A model generated the notes under the pieces. It was not told the origin of the DNA. It saw only the letters and a program-made list of their open reading frames with translations, and searched no databases. Both the position numbers and the translations under genes were made by a program. This document shows, piece after piece, positions 15,266-22,331 of a DNA stretch of 33,584 nucleotides (position 1 is its first letter; each line of letters opens with the position of its first letter). Source of the DNA: OMOG01 sp041485845 (GTDB lineage Bacteria > Acidobacteriota > Terriglobia > Bryobacterales > Bryobacteraceae); the NCBI GenBank assembly GCA_041485845.1, contig JBGPKH010000016.1:1-33584 (forward strand). The letters are read 5' to 3'.

Positions 15266-15567
15266 CAACACGGAATCTGGTGGCAGTGGCAGAGATACTC
15301 GGAGCGGTCCTGCGGGGTACACAGATAGTGCAGCCAGACGCCCGCGTCGCGGCCCATCCGGCAATGGATCAGCGCGAAGCTGTTGGCGTTCGGGCCCACA
15401 ATGGAGTGCCACTGCTGCTTGAGAATACCGAACAGGTGCGGATCCTCGAAGTTTTCCGATTCCAGCAGGAACCACTCGCCGTCATCCTGGTAGTCCTCGA
15501 GGCTCACCGGGCTAGCCTGCTGGATTCTATCCAGTACTCTGGACAGCGGCTGTCCGTACCCTTCCAT
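15262..15567 (-). CDS. 101-residue unknown protein with Cys/His-rich C-terminus, between two ATP-grasp genes
   Basis: I do not recognise this family. The start ATG 15567 has a strong AGGAGG-type site about 6 nt upstream and gives 101 residues. The N-terminal ~30 residues are helical and acidic (PLSRVLDRIQQ, SLEDYQDDGEW). The middle looks like a small alpha/beta fold (WFLLESENFEDPHLFGILKQ, then SFALIHCRMGR and GVWLHYLC). The tail is unusual: EYLCHCHQIPCW, with Cys at 83, 93, 95 and 100 and a terminal Trp. No signal peptide is present. It sits 60 nt after ATP-grasp A, and its stop overlaps the ATP-grasp B start. It could be a partner or carrier for the ligases, a metal-binding accessory protein, or a ribosomal peptide precursor; the sequence does not decide. 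Confidence 0.75.
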   Translation of the reverse strand: MEGYGQPLSRVLDRIQQASPVSLEDYQDDGEWFLLESENFEDPHLFGILKQQWHSIVGPNANSFALIHCRMGRDAGVWLHYLCTPQDRSEYLCHCHQIPCW

Positions 15568-15627
15568 GTCGCCTTCCTCCTCTCGTTCTTCAGAAATCAG
15601 ACCACTTCGCGGCTGAAAACGCAATTG

Positions 15628-16632
15628 TCATCGAACCGGCACACCACAGCGCCGGGCTGCCTCGAGCAGGATTCCCTGGACCAGCTCCTGGTAGGTCAGT
15701 ATGTCCCGGGACAGAATGACGACGTCGCTGTTCTCCGGATGGAGGCCCGGCAGCGGGTTGCACTCCAGAAATCGCGGTTGCCCATGGGGGTCGAGGCGGA
15801 AGTCGACGCGCGCGAGATCGCGGCAGCCGAGCAGGCGGCAGGCAGCCAGCGCGTAGGCGCGGATGGTCTCGGTCTCCCGCGCGGGGAGGCGCGGCGGAAC
15901 GTGGTAGCGGACGCGCCGCCGCCAGTCGCGCTTCACCTCCACGGAATACAGGAAGGGCTCACTGCACTCCTCCGCCGGCGCAATCTCCATCATGCCGAGC
16001 ACGCTCCGGCAGGCTCCGTTTCCGCGCACCGCGACCGTCACTTCCGCGCCGGGCAGGTATTCCTCGACCAGCGTGGGACAGGCATAGCGGGCGCGCAGCC
16101 AGCGGCATTGGCCGGCCGCCTCAGCGGGAGTCCGGCAGAGCGATTCGCGCCGGATTCCCTTGCTGGAGCCTTCGTCGTTGGGCTTGACCACGGCCGGAAA
16201 GCGCAAGTCCGCGAGTTGCCGTTCCTCGGCCTCCTCGCCGGCTTCCCCGCCGATCAGCACGGCGCGCGCCACGGGGACCTCGGGAGAAACGATGCGGCGG
16301 GCGATAGCTTTATCCAGAGTTGCCGCCAGGGTCAGCGGATCCGAGAGCGTGTAGGGAAGACCGAGCAGCTCGCACACCGCGGCGGGAACGGCCTCGCGGC
16401 AGCGGCGGCCGTGGCCTTCGGCGATGTTGAATACGAAATCGAAGCGCCCTTCTTCGAGGCTCCACGGCAGCCGTCCATCGGCAATTACGGGGGATGTTTC
16501 CACGCCCAGGCCGGCAAGCGCCCGGGCGATCGCCCGGATGGTTTCCTGGCTGTCGTATTCCTCGAATGCATCGTCCGGCAGGGAGGCGTCGGGGAGCGGC
16601 GGGCGGGGGTTGTGCAGGATCGCGACCCTCAT
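15628..16632 (-). CDS. ATP-grasp ligase A (D-Ala-D-Ala ligase-like)
   Basis: A 334-residue protein with a Ddl-like layout: N-terminal domain (FDFVFNIAEGHGRR at 64-77), central domain and ATP-grasp core. Key residues are K150 in VVKPNDEGSSKGI (Ddl has KPxxEGSSVGV), E190/E191 in VEEYLPGAEVTVAV, D277 in ARVDFRL, and E290 and N292 in FLECNPLPGLHPENSD, so the ATP and magnesium site is intact. It is closer to Ddl than ligase B is, but the two share only moderate resemblance. ATG 16632 starts 12 nt after the HAD gene's stop. Pairing with a second ligase argues for a dedicated peptide- or amide-forming pathway rather than cell-wall D-Ala-D-Ala. Confidence 0.88.
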   Translation of the reverse strand: MRVAILHNPRPPLPDASLPDDAFEEYDSQETIRAIARALAGLGVETSPVIADGRLPWSLEEGRFDFVFNIAEGHGRRCREAVPAAVCELLGLPYTLSDPLTLAATLDKAIARRIVSPEVPVARAVLIGGEAGEEAEERQLADLRFPAVVKPNDEGSSKGIRRESLCRTPAEAAGQCRWLRARYACPTLVEEYLPGAEVTVAVRGNGACRSVLGMMEIAPAEECSEPFLYSVEVKRDWRRRVRYHVPPRLPARETETIRAYALAACRLLGCRDLARVDFRLDPHGQPRFLECNPLPGLHPENSDVVILSRDILTYQELVQGILLEAARRCGVPVR

Positions 16633-16644
16633 CGGAAGAGCTCT

Positions 16645-17292
16645 TCACGATTGTCGCCGAGGCGCGCGCTTGCGGGGCTCCACAAGCCCCAGTCGGTCGA
16701 GCAGGAGCCTGGGAACATCGGCCGGACTCCCGACTTCCAGGACCTCGAAACCGGCGGCGCGCCCGCTGGCGATGCCGGCCGCGGAATCTTCCAGCACCAG
16801 CGCTTTCCGCGCCCCGAGCCGCTCGGCTGCGAGCAGGTACGGATCGGGCGCTGGTTTGTGGCGCGGGGCATCGCGCGCGCAGACCAGCGTGTCGAAATAG
16901 CGGCGCAGGCCGCCCGCCTCCAACAGCGGTTCGATCTCGCTCCGCCCGCTCGAAGTCACCACGGCCATCTTGTATTCTCCGTGCAGCCGCGCCAGCAGCC
17001 CGGCGATACCCGCGGGAAACGGCGGGACTTCGATCGTGCGGGCGCGGAAGATCTCCTTCTTCGCCGGATACCGTTCCCAGAGTTCTTCCCAATCGCGCGG
17101 TGGATCCGAGCGGCCGGCCATCATGCGCAACATCTCGCGATCGTCGATACCGATGCAGCGGTCGCGGTAGAAGTCCCAATCGAGAGCCACGCCGAGGGGC
17201 GCGAGCACTTCCGCCCAGCACGCCCAATGGACCGGTTCGCTGTCCACCAGCACACCGTCAAAGTCGAACAGGATGGCATCGAACTCCGGCAT
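16645..17292 (-). CDS. HAD-superfamily phosphatase (beta-phosphoglucomutase-like)
   Basis: A 215-residue subclass I HAD hydrolase with a helical cap. Motif I DFDGVLVDSE is near residues 9-18, with nucleophile D9 and acid/base D11. Motif II is VVTSSGR, motif III is the Lys of HKPAPDPYL, and motif IV is VLEDSAAGI. ATG 17292 is taken as start, because the in-frame TTG 10 codons upstream adds residues foreign to the family. No clear Shine-Dalgarno is present. Family members dephosphorylate or isomerise small sugar or acid phosphates. It is first in the block with the two ATP-grasp ligases and may provide or finish a phosphorylated precursor. Confidence 0.88.
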   Translation of the reverse strand: MPEFDAILFDFDGVLVDSEPVHWACWAEVLAPLGVALDWDFYRDRCIGIDDREMLRMMAGRSDPPRDWEELWERYPAKKEIFRARTIEVPPFPAGIAGLLARLHGEYKMAVVTSSGRSEIEPLLEAGGLRRYFDTLVCARDAPRHKPAPDPYLLAAERLGARKALVLEDSAAGIASGRAAGFEVLEVGSPADVPRLLLDRLGLVEPRKRAPRRQS

Positions 17293-17350
17293 GGCGGGGG
17301 AAGCTTCAGCGTAACATGCCAAGGTGTGGTATCACTGAAAGCTGAACACC

Positions 17351-17596
17351 ATGCCTACGGAAGAAGAACTGAGAGCGGAAATCGAAAAACTGAAAGCCGA
17401 GAACGAGTCGCTGAAGAGGCCGTCACGCGGGCAGATGTCTCTGAAGGTGAGTGAGAAGGGCGGGCTGTCGGTATACGGATTGGGGCGCTTTCCCGTCACT
17501 CTCTATCGCGAGCAATGGGAGAAGCTCCTGGGCCTGGGTGACCAGATTCGCGCGTTCATTCAGGAGAACGGCCACCTGCTGAAAAAGAAGGAATAG
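17351..17596 (+). CDS. Small conserved-looking protein with N-terminal coiled coil
   Basis: The product is 81 residues. Residues 1-23 form a heptad-like, highly charged helix (EEELRAEIEKLKAENESLKR). A compact segment follows, LKVSEKGGLSVYGLGRFPVT, then LYREQWEKLLGLGDQIRAFI. The GGxSVYGLGRFPVTLYxEQWxKLL pattern gives the impression of a widespread uncharacterised small-protein family, but I have no name for it. It has no signal peptide or metal site. It is divergent from the HAD gene and lies 3 nt before the decayed SDR gene. The start ATG 17351 lacks a clear Shine-Dalgarno. Confidence 0.7.
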   Translation: MPTEEELRAEIEKLKAENESLKRPSRGQMSLKVSEKGGLSVYGLGRFPVTLYREQWEKLLGLGDQIRAFIQENGHLLKKKE

Positions 17597-17599
17597 CGG

Positions 17600-18281
17600 A
17601 TGGCGAAAGGCGCCGCCCTGATCACCGGCGCTTCCAGTGGGATCGGGGAGGAGCCGGCAAAGCTCTGCGCGGCCGGCGGCTACTCGCTGGTCCTGGTAGC
17701 GCGCAGCCTGGACCGGCCCGGAACTGGCGGCCAGTCTCGCCAGGACGCCACGGATCGAAGCCCGCGCGCCGGCCGCGGACCTCGCCGGCCCCGGCGCGAC
17801 ACGGTCCGGATTCTGATCAATAACGCCGGTTTTGGTCTGCGCGGCCCCTTCGCGGAGACGGACTGGTCCGCCGGGCAACACATGATCCAGGTCAACATCA
17901 CGGCGCTGGCGCACCTGACCAGGCTGTTCCTGCCGGAGATGCAGCGCCGGCGTTCGGGCCGCATCTTGGAACGTCGCCTCCACGGCGGCGTTCGTGCCGG
18001 GGCCCTACATGGTGCACGGCAGCGGGGTGACCGTGGCGGTGCTCTGTCCGGGGCCGGCCCGTACGCGGTTCGGTGAAGTTGCCGGCGTAGCGGACAGCAA
18101 TCTCTTCAAGGGCGCCCGGATGGAGGCCGCGGAGGTGGCGCGCATCGGCTACCAGGCCATGCTGGCAGGCAAGGTCGAAGCGATTGCGGGCGCGCGCAAT
18201 CGGTGGATGATGCTCTCGACGCGCCTCGCGCCGCGCACCATGCTGGCCGGAATCACACGCCGGCTGAATTCGAGCGTGTAG
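17600..18281 (+). pseudogene. Decayed short-chain dehydrogenase/reductase gene
   Basis: The first frame has the SDR nucleotide-binding motif TGASSGIGE (residues 9-17) and NNAGFGLRG (near 17820). Between them the sense shifts: PELAASLARTPRIEARAP is read in another frame, so there are compensating frameshifts around 17715 and 17800. A further shift near 17968 moves the family match (NVASTAAFVPGPYM) into the frame that ends at 18281. There VHGSGVTVAVLCPGP follows directly on PGPYM, so the ~25 residues with the catalytic Tyr-x-x-x-Lys are deleted. The C-terminal part (NSSV end) is otherwise well preserved. The product cannot be a functional SDR. Confidence 0.85.
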
Positions 18282-18306
18282 CGTCGCCGGCCCCAACCTC
18301 AGGAGG

Positions 18307-19125
18307 CTATCGATTATGGAAGCGGTAGCCCACGATCGCCTTGACCAGCAGATGGTCCGTGGCCTGCGTCACCCCCACGCCCACACCGAAATTGAATTCC
18401 CAGTTCTTGCCGAAATCGATATCCAACGACGGCAGGAACTGCTGCTGCTGATCGCGCAACGGGTCGAAACCGGTCACGGGGCCATAAGCGCCGTAATACT
18501 CCATGCCCAGGGCTACCCTCTTGGTGAGATCGTAGCTGCCCTTCACGTTGGGTGAAAACTCGAAGCCCAGCTTGGACGACGGCCCGTGTATCGCCCGGTC
18601 GAAAGTGGGATTGAAGCCCACGTACCACTTGCCCAGCTTCTTGTCCACGATGGGGCGGATCTCCCAAGTCCAGGTGTCCGGTGAAAAATTGGGCCGCTGC
18701 CAGCCGATCTCCTGCGAGAGGCTCAGGCCCACGGGCAAATGGTAACGCTCGGGGACGGAAAACCGCGGCCGGATGTGCGATCCCACGAACATCCACCCAT
18801 CGTCCGGCTGAATGCTGGAGAAGAGGTAGAAGCCGCACTCGAACCACTCGTTGAACCCGCGAGTAATTTCCAAGGTCTCGTGCTGCGCATGGTGGGTCGG
18901 CAGCACGCCGTCGATCACGCCCTGGGCGCCGCTGGCGGTAAAGTTGCTGTGGATCTCGACCATGGTGACTTTGGGTGGCACCAGATCGGACGCGTAGACC
19001 TGTACTTCGTAGTTGCCCTGGGCGCGCAGATCCGCCGCGCAGGACCCCAGGAGAATCGTGGCCGCGATGAATTGACGCAAGACCGCCTTACCCCTCTTGC
19101 AGATGGTTTGAACCGCTCCTAACAC
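18307..19125 (-). CDS. Exported outer-membrane-like beta-barrel protein of unknown function
   Basis: A product of up to 272 residues with a signal peptide (FIAATILLGSCAADLRAQG). The mature part of ~235 residues has alternating hydrophobic strands and aromatic girdles (WTWEIRPIVDKKLGKWYVG, VALGMEYYGAYG) and ends in a C-terminal strand VKAIVGYRFHNR. This is like the small outer membrane beta-barrels often annotated as transporter or DUF3187-like proteins. The start is uncertain: GTG 19125 gives a long n-region, and TTG 19080 would place the signal peptide at the very N-terminus. No catalytic motif is seen. It is probably transcribed with the upstream membrane protein gene (31-nt gap). Confidence 0.65.
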   Translation of the reverse strand: MLGAVQTICKRGKAVLRQFIAATILLGSCAADLRAQGNYEVQVYASDLVPPKVTMVEIHSNFTASGAQGVIDGVLPTHHAQHETLEITRGFNEWFECGFYLFSSIQPDDGWMFVGSHIRPRFSVPERYHLPVGLSLSQEIGWQRPNFSPDTWTWEIRPIVDKKLGKWYVGFNPTFDRAIHGPSSKLGFEFSPNVKGSYDLTKRVALGMEYYGAYGPVTGFDPLRDQQQQFLPSLDIDFGKNWEFNFGVGVGVTQATDHLLVKAIVGYRFHNR

Positions 19126-19156
19126 TTTAGAACACCGGAGATCGAAAAGGGGCCAA

Positions 19157-19654
19157 TCACTCCGGCGAGACCGGCGAGAGTTCCACGTCCCTACGCTCCT
19201 GGCCTCGCGGAATCCAAAGAAACCAGACCCTCCCCACGCGGACGGTACAGGGGCGGTAACCCTGCGCGGAGACCACCATCCGGTGCGGCTCCGAAAGGGT
19301 CAGCAACTCGAATCCGCCCGATCGATCGGCATCCGCGCGGAAGAACGGCGCCTGTCCGGAACGGTCGTCATCAATGGCAGCCCAGGGGATGGGCTGGTGC
19401 GTCACCGCATTGCGAACCGTTCCGGTTACGCTCCAGGTGGGCGCCCCGCGGTCCGCCACGCGCGATGCCCCGAAGCGAACCGCCGCGCCCGACCAGGTGA
19501 ATGCCATGAACACGAAGAAGAACAGCAGCACAAAGGCCAGGGTCAAACGAATCGCGTGCCGCGCGAACTGGCGGCGGAGATCGGCCGATTGCTCTTCGTC
19601 GAAGGTCGCGGGACGGAGGTCCTCGGGCAGCACACTCGATTGTGACACAGCCAT
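19157..19654 (-). CDS. Membrane-anchored protein with carboxypeptidase-regulatory-like domain
   Basis: A 165-residue protein with a cytoplasmic N-terminus of ~34 residues and a single strong membrane helix at about 35-53 (LTLAFVLLFFFVFMAFTW). A periplasmic beta-sandwich follows (about 73-160: WSVTGTVRNAVTHQPIPWAAI, GGFELLTLSEPHRMVVSAQGYRP). The GTVRNAxTxxPIPxA and GYRPxxV signatures are those of CarboxypepD_reg-like domains, which bind or present rather than catalyse. ATG 19654 has no obvious ribosome site. Its function is unknown; it may anchor an envelope complex. Confidence 0.7.
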   Translation of the reverse strand: MAVSQSSVLPEDLRPATFDEEQSADLRRQFARHAIRLTLAFVLLFFFVFMAFTWSGAAVRFGASRVADRGAPTWSVTGTVRNAVTHQPIPWAAIDDDRSGQAPFFRADADRSGGFELLTLSEPHRMVVSAQGYRPCTVRVGRVWFLWIPRGQERRDVELSPVSPE

Positions 19655-19777
19655 TCAGGCCGTGCCGATTCCCGAGGCGGGGCCGGCGGTCTATGCCGGC
19701 GGCCTTTGCCGCCCGTAACAGCTCTGCCGCCCACCGAAACAGTCACACCCGTTTGCGGCTTGCCGCGCTGCGGCTCA

Positions 19778-21124
19778 TCACAGCGCCGCCAACGCGCTCT
19801 CGATTTCCCGCCCGGGGTACGCGTAGTCCTGCAGATTGCCGCTGAGGTAGCTCTCGTACGAGCCGAGATCGAAATGGCCGTGGCCGCTCAGACCGAAGAG
19901 GATCACCTTGGAACGTCCTTCTTCCTTCGCCGCCAGCGCCTCGTCCACCGCGGCGCGAATGGCGTGCGCCGATTCCGGCGCGGGCAAAATGCCTTCGGTG
20001 CGCGCAAACTCGATCGCCGCATCGAACACCGGAATCTGCGAGTACGCTCTGGCCTCGATATGTCCCAGCGCGCGCAGGTGGCTGAGCAGCGGCGACGCGC
20101 CATGATATCGAAGACCGCCGGCGTGGATGCCGGGCGGAACGAAATCGTGGCCCAGCGTGTACATCTTGATCAGCGGGGTCAGCTTGGCCGTGTCGCCATA
20201 GTCGTACGTGAAGCTGCCCTTGGTGAGGCTGGGGCAGGCCGCCGGTTCCACCGCGAGGATGCGCGGGCCTTTCCCGGCGAGGCGGTCGAGCACGTAGGGC
20301 AGCGCCAGTCCGCCGAAATTGCTGCCGCCGCCGAAGCAGCCGATCACCACCTCGGGCTCCTCCCCCGCCTGCTGCATCTGCAACTTGGCCTCCTGGCCGA
20401 TCACCGTCTGGTGCAGCATCACATGATTGAGAACGCTGCCGAGCGCGTAGTTGGTGTCCGCATGCGTGGCGGCGTCTTCCACCGCTTCGCTGATGGCGAT
20501 CCCCAGGCTGCCCGGCGAATCCGGCGTGGATGCGAGAACGCCGCGGCCGGAGTTCGTATGATCGCTTGGGCTGGCGAAGACCTCCGCTCCCCAGACGTGC
20601 ATCATCATGCGGCGGTACGGCTTCTGATCGTAGCTGATGCGCACCATGTAGACGGTGCATTCCAGGCCGAAAAGACGGCAGGCCAGGGCCAGCGCGCTGC
20701 CCCACTGGCCGGCCCCCGTCTCGGTCGCCAGCCGGCGCATGCCCGCGCGCTTGTTGTAGTAGGCCTGCGCCACCGCGGTATTCGGCTTGTGGCTGCCGGC
20801 GGGGCTGGTGCCCTCGTACTTGTAATAGATGTGCGCCGGCGTGTCCAGCGCCTTTTCCAGGCGCCGCGCGCGATACAGCGGCGTGGCGCGCCACAGGCGG
20901 TAGATGTCCATGATCGCGCCCGGAATGTCGATCTCCCGCTGGGGCGAGAACTCCTGCTCGATCAGTTCCATCGGAAAGATCGGCAGCAGGTCCTGCGGCG
21001 TCAGCGGCGCGCGGGTTTGCGGGTTCAGCGGCGGGTCGAGCGGCTCCGGAAGCGCAGGCAGCACGTTGACCCAGGCCGTGGGAATCTGGCTATCGGCGAG
21101 CAGGAATTTGGAATGCTCTGACAT
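19778..21124 (-). CDS. trpB2: TrpB-like PLP-dependent enzyme (TrpB2 type)
   Basis: A 448-residue fold-type II PLP enzyme of the TrpB2 branch, about 50 residues longer than classical TrpB (~400). K113 in EGTSPAGSHKPNTA is the Schiff-base lysine, the phosphate loop GGGSNF is at 265-270, and the C-terminal LFGLSGHGHFD is typical. The long N-terminus (IPTAWVNVLPALPEPLDPPL) is characteristic of TrpB2, which condenses indole and serine without TrpA partnership. No trpA or other trp gene is beside it, so it may serve indole salvage or a related beta-substitution. The ATG at 21124 follows a TACAAT box (21141-21136) by 11 nt and lacks a Shine-Dalgarno. Confidence 0.9.
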   Translation of the reverse strand: MSEHSKFLLADSQIPTAWVNVLPALPEPLDPPLNPQTRAPLTPQDLLPIFPMELIEQEFSPQREIDIPGAIMDIYRLWRATPLYRARRLEKALDTPAHIYYKYEGTSPAGSHKPNTAVAQAYYNKRAGMRRLATETGAGQWGSALALACRLFGLECTVYMVRISYDQKPYRRMMMHVWGAEVFASPSDHTNSGRGVLASTPDSPGSLGIAISEAVEDAATHADTNYALGSVLNHVMLHQTVIGQEAKLQMQQAGEEPEVVIGCFGGGSNFGGLALPYVLDRLAGKGPRILAVEPAACPSLTKGSFTYDYGDTAKLTPLIKMYTLGHDFVPPGIHAGGLRYHGASPLLSHLRALGHIEARAYSQIPVFDAAIEFARTEGILPAPESAHAIRAAVDEALAAKEEGRSKVILFGLSGHGHFDLGSYESYLSGNLQDYAYPGREIESALAAL

Positions 21125-21135
21125 GGAGAGCGTTT

Positions 21136-21141
21136 ATTGTA
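21136..21141 (-). promoter_or_regulatory. -10 box close to the trpB2 start (possible short-leader promoter)
   Basis: TACAAT on the minus strand ends 11 nt before the ATG, which would leave a leader of about 4-5 nt. No Shine-Dalgarno lies between them, and no convincing -35 is seen. Confidence 0.35.
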
Positions 21142-21399
21142 TCGTGGCGCGCGCTCCCTGTCTCCAACCCTCGGCGCTACCTGGCGCTACCTGGCCAAGG
21201 GCTTCCACCTTAATCCGGTGCGGATGGAAGTCAGGAGTCAGGGGCGGCATAGGTGTTGCGCAGGCGGCTGAACCTATACGGCCGCCCGCCGCATTTGCAG
21301 CGCCAGTCCATATGTTTCCTGCCTGGGAAAGCCCGCGGTGAATGCATAGACCGCGAATTCTTCGCCAAAAACAAGGAAACGGAGTATTAGTAGTACGAT
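21142..21399. other. Intergenic stretch between trpB2 and the repeat-flanked hydrolase
   Basis: No gene is recognised. A 10-bp unit GGCGCTACCT occurs twice in tandem at about 21173-21192. Short open frames on both strands show no family resemblance. The stretch may hold unrecognisable remains of a gene. Confidence 0.4.
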
Positions 21400-21412
21400 T
21401 GAACACGAATAA
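21400..21412 (+). repeat. Partial copy of the GAACACGAAT dispersed repeat
   Basis: TGAACACGAATAA matches the end of the repeat array at 22271-22286. It ends 3 nt short of the stop codon of the alpha/beta hydrolase gene, so that gene has repeat sequence at both ends. Confidence 0.5.
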
Positions 21413-21415
21413 TTG

Positions 21416-22312
21416 CTACCGCAGCCACTTGAGGAAGACGGGCAGCGAATGCAACTGGTCTACATGATCCGGCGCGGAATTCCCGGCGAAACCCAGCATA
21501 CGGAACTTGCCGGCGTGGGTCTCACTCAGTTGCTGCATTCCCATCGGCCCCCATTTCAACACGGCCCGCTCGGCCAGCCCGAGTTGCGCGGCCAGGTAGT
21601 CCGCGGTCTCCGTAGTGCTGGCAAATGTGCCGGGAAAGATCTCCGAGTGCGTCACAATGGCCCGCTTGCGGCCGGCGATCGCGTCCCGCCCGAGTTGCAC
21701 CCACACGTCGAGATTCGCCGTCCCGATCTTCGATTCGAGCGGCCCCGGCCTGCCGTCCGCGTAGTCCGTGTGGATGCCGTCGATCAGCAGCACCGCGGCC
21801 ACTCGCGCGTAGGATTCCGGCGTCCGCAGAATCTGGCGCACTGCGCCGCAGCCGGCGCTCCAGCCGCCGAGCAACACCGGTCCGAACCGAGCGCCCGCTT
21901 TGGATTCGGCGTCTTCCAGCAGCGCGATGAACCGCTTGGGGTCCTCGAACAATCGCGCGTACGACCCCGAGCCAGCGCCGGCTTGAATGCTCACCACGGC
22001 AACGCGATTCCGCGCGGCGGCCACCTCCGGCAGCCACGCGCCTCCGTGAAAGAAGAACAGAACCGGGATGCCCCGCCGCGGCTTCACTCCGGCCGGGATG
22101 AACAGTGTGCCGATATCGAGTCGCTCCCTTCGGCCGGCCGGAGTCTCCTGCTTCAGCCGCGCGTGCGCCCGGGTGTGCTCCACCATGGGCGAAGGATTCT
22201 GCGCCTGCTGTGCGTGCGCGGGGCCGAGCGCCGCGAGGGCCGACACACCCAGAAAAGCCACGAATGAACACGAATGAACACGAATAACTGTTCTGTTTTC
22301 ATTCGTGTTCAT
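21416..22312 (-). CDS. Exported alpha/beta hydrolase
   Basis: A product of up to 298 residues. After a hydrophobic segment (FVAFLGVSALAALGPAHAQ, a signal peptide with cleavage near AHA) comes an alpha/beta-hydrolase domain. It has the oxyanion motif VLFFFHGGAW (84-93) and the nucleophile elbow GGWSAGCG with Ser152, in the place expected for a serine esterase or peptidase. An acidic residue in LLIDGIHTDYADG and a C-terminal His (PDHVDQLHS) are candidates for the triad. The upstream ATG at 22312, and the codons NTNENRTVIRVHS, lie entirely inside a dispersed repeat, so the native start may have been replaced; GTG just before AFLGVSA is an alternative start. The substrate is unknown. Confidence 0.75.
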   Translation of the reverse strand: MNTNENRTVIRVHSCSFVAFLGVSALAALGPAHAQQAQNPSPMVEHTRAHARLKQETPAGRRERLDIGTLFIPAGVKPRRGIPVLFFFHGGAWLPEVAAARNRVAVVSIQAGAGSGSYARLFEDPKRFIALLEDAESKAGARFGPVLLGGWSAGCGAVRQILRTPESYARVAAVLLIDGIHTDYADGRPGPLESKIGTANLDVWVQLGRDAIAGRKRAIVTHSEIFPGTFASTTETADYLAAQLGLAERAVLKWGPMGMQQLSETHAGKFRMLGFAGNSAPDHVDQLHSLPVFLKWLR

Positions 22313-22319
22313 TCGTGGC
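22257..22319. repeat. Inverted pair of dispersed repeats forming a long hairpin
   Basis: Two perfect 22-bp arms, 22257-22278 and 22298-22319, built from GCCACGAATGAACACGAAT plus GAA, face each other across a 19-nt spacer. Within each arm the unit CGAATGAACA is tandemly repeated. The left arm continues as CACGAATAAC. The structure covers the 5' end of the hydrolase gene and lies 13 nt before the end of the permease fragment, so it may also terminate transcription. Another copy is at 26434-26456 and a partial one at 21400-21412. Confidence 0.85.
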
Positions 22320-22331
22320 CAAGCATTTTCT

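Noticed and set aside
14357..16632. Assigning either ATP-grasp gene as housekeeping ddl
   Set aside because: Two diverged copies in one operon with GNAT and Cys-rich genes, and an Asp in place of the Ddl Glu in ligase B, argue against it. No mur or fts genes are nearby.
15280..17454. A 724-residue open frame on the plus strand across the ATP-grasp block
   Set aside because: It crosses four well-supported genes on the other strand and shows no domain.
19698..19713. GGCGGC/GCCGCC hairpin after trpB2 as a terminator
   Set aside because: The stem is 6 bp with a 4-nt loop and no T-tract. GC-rich hairpins of this size are expected by chance here.
21173..21192. GGCGCTACCT tandem duplication as a functional repeat
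   Set aside because: Only two copies of 10 bp exist, in a featureless gap; it is probably replication slippage.
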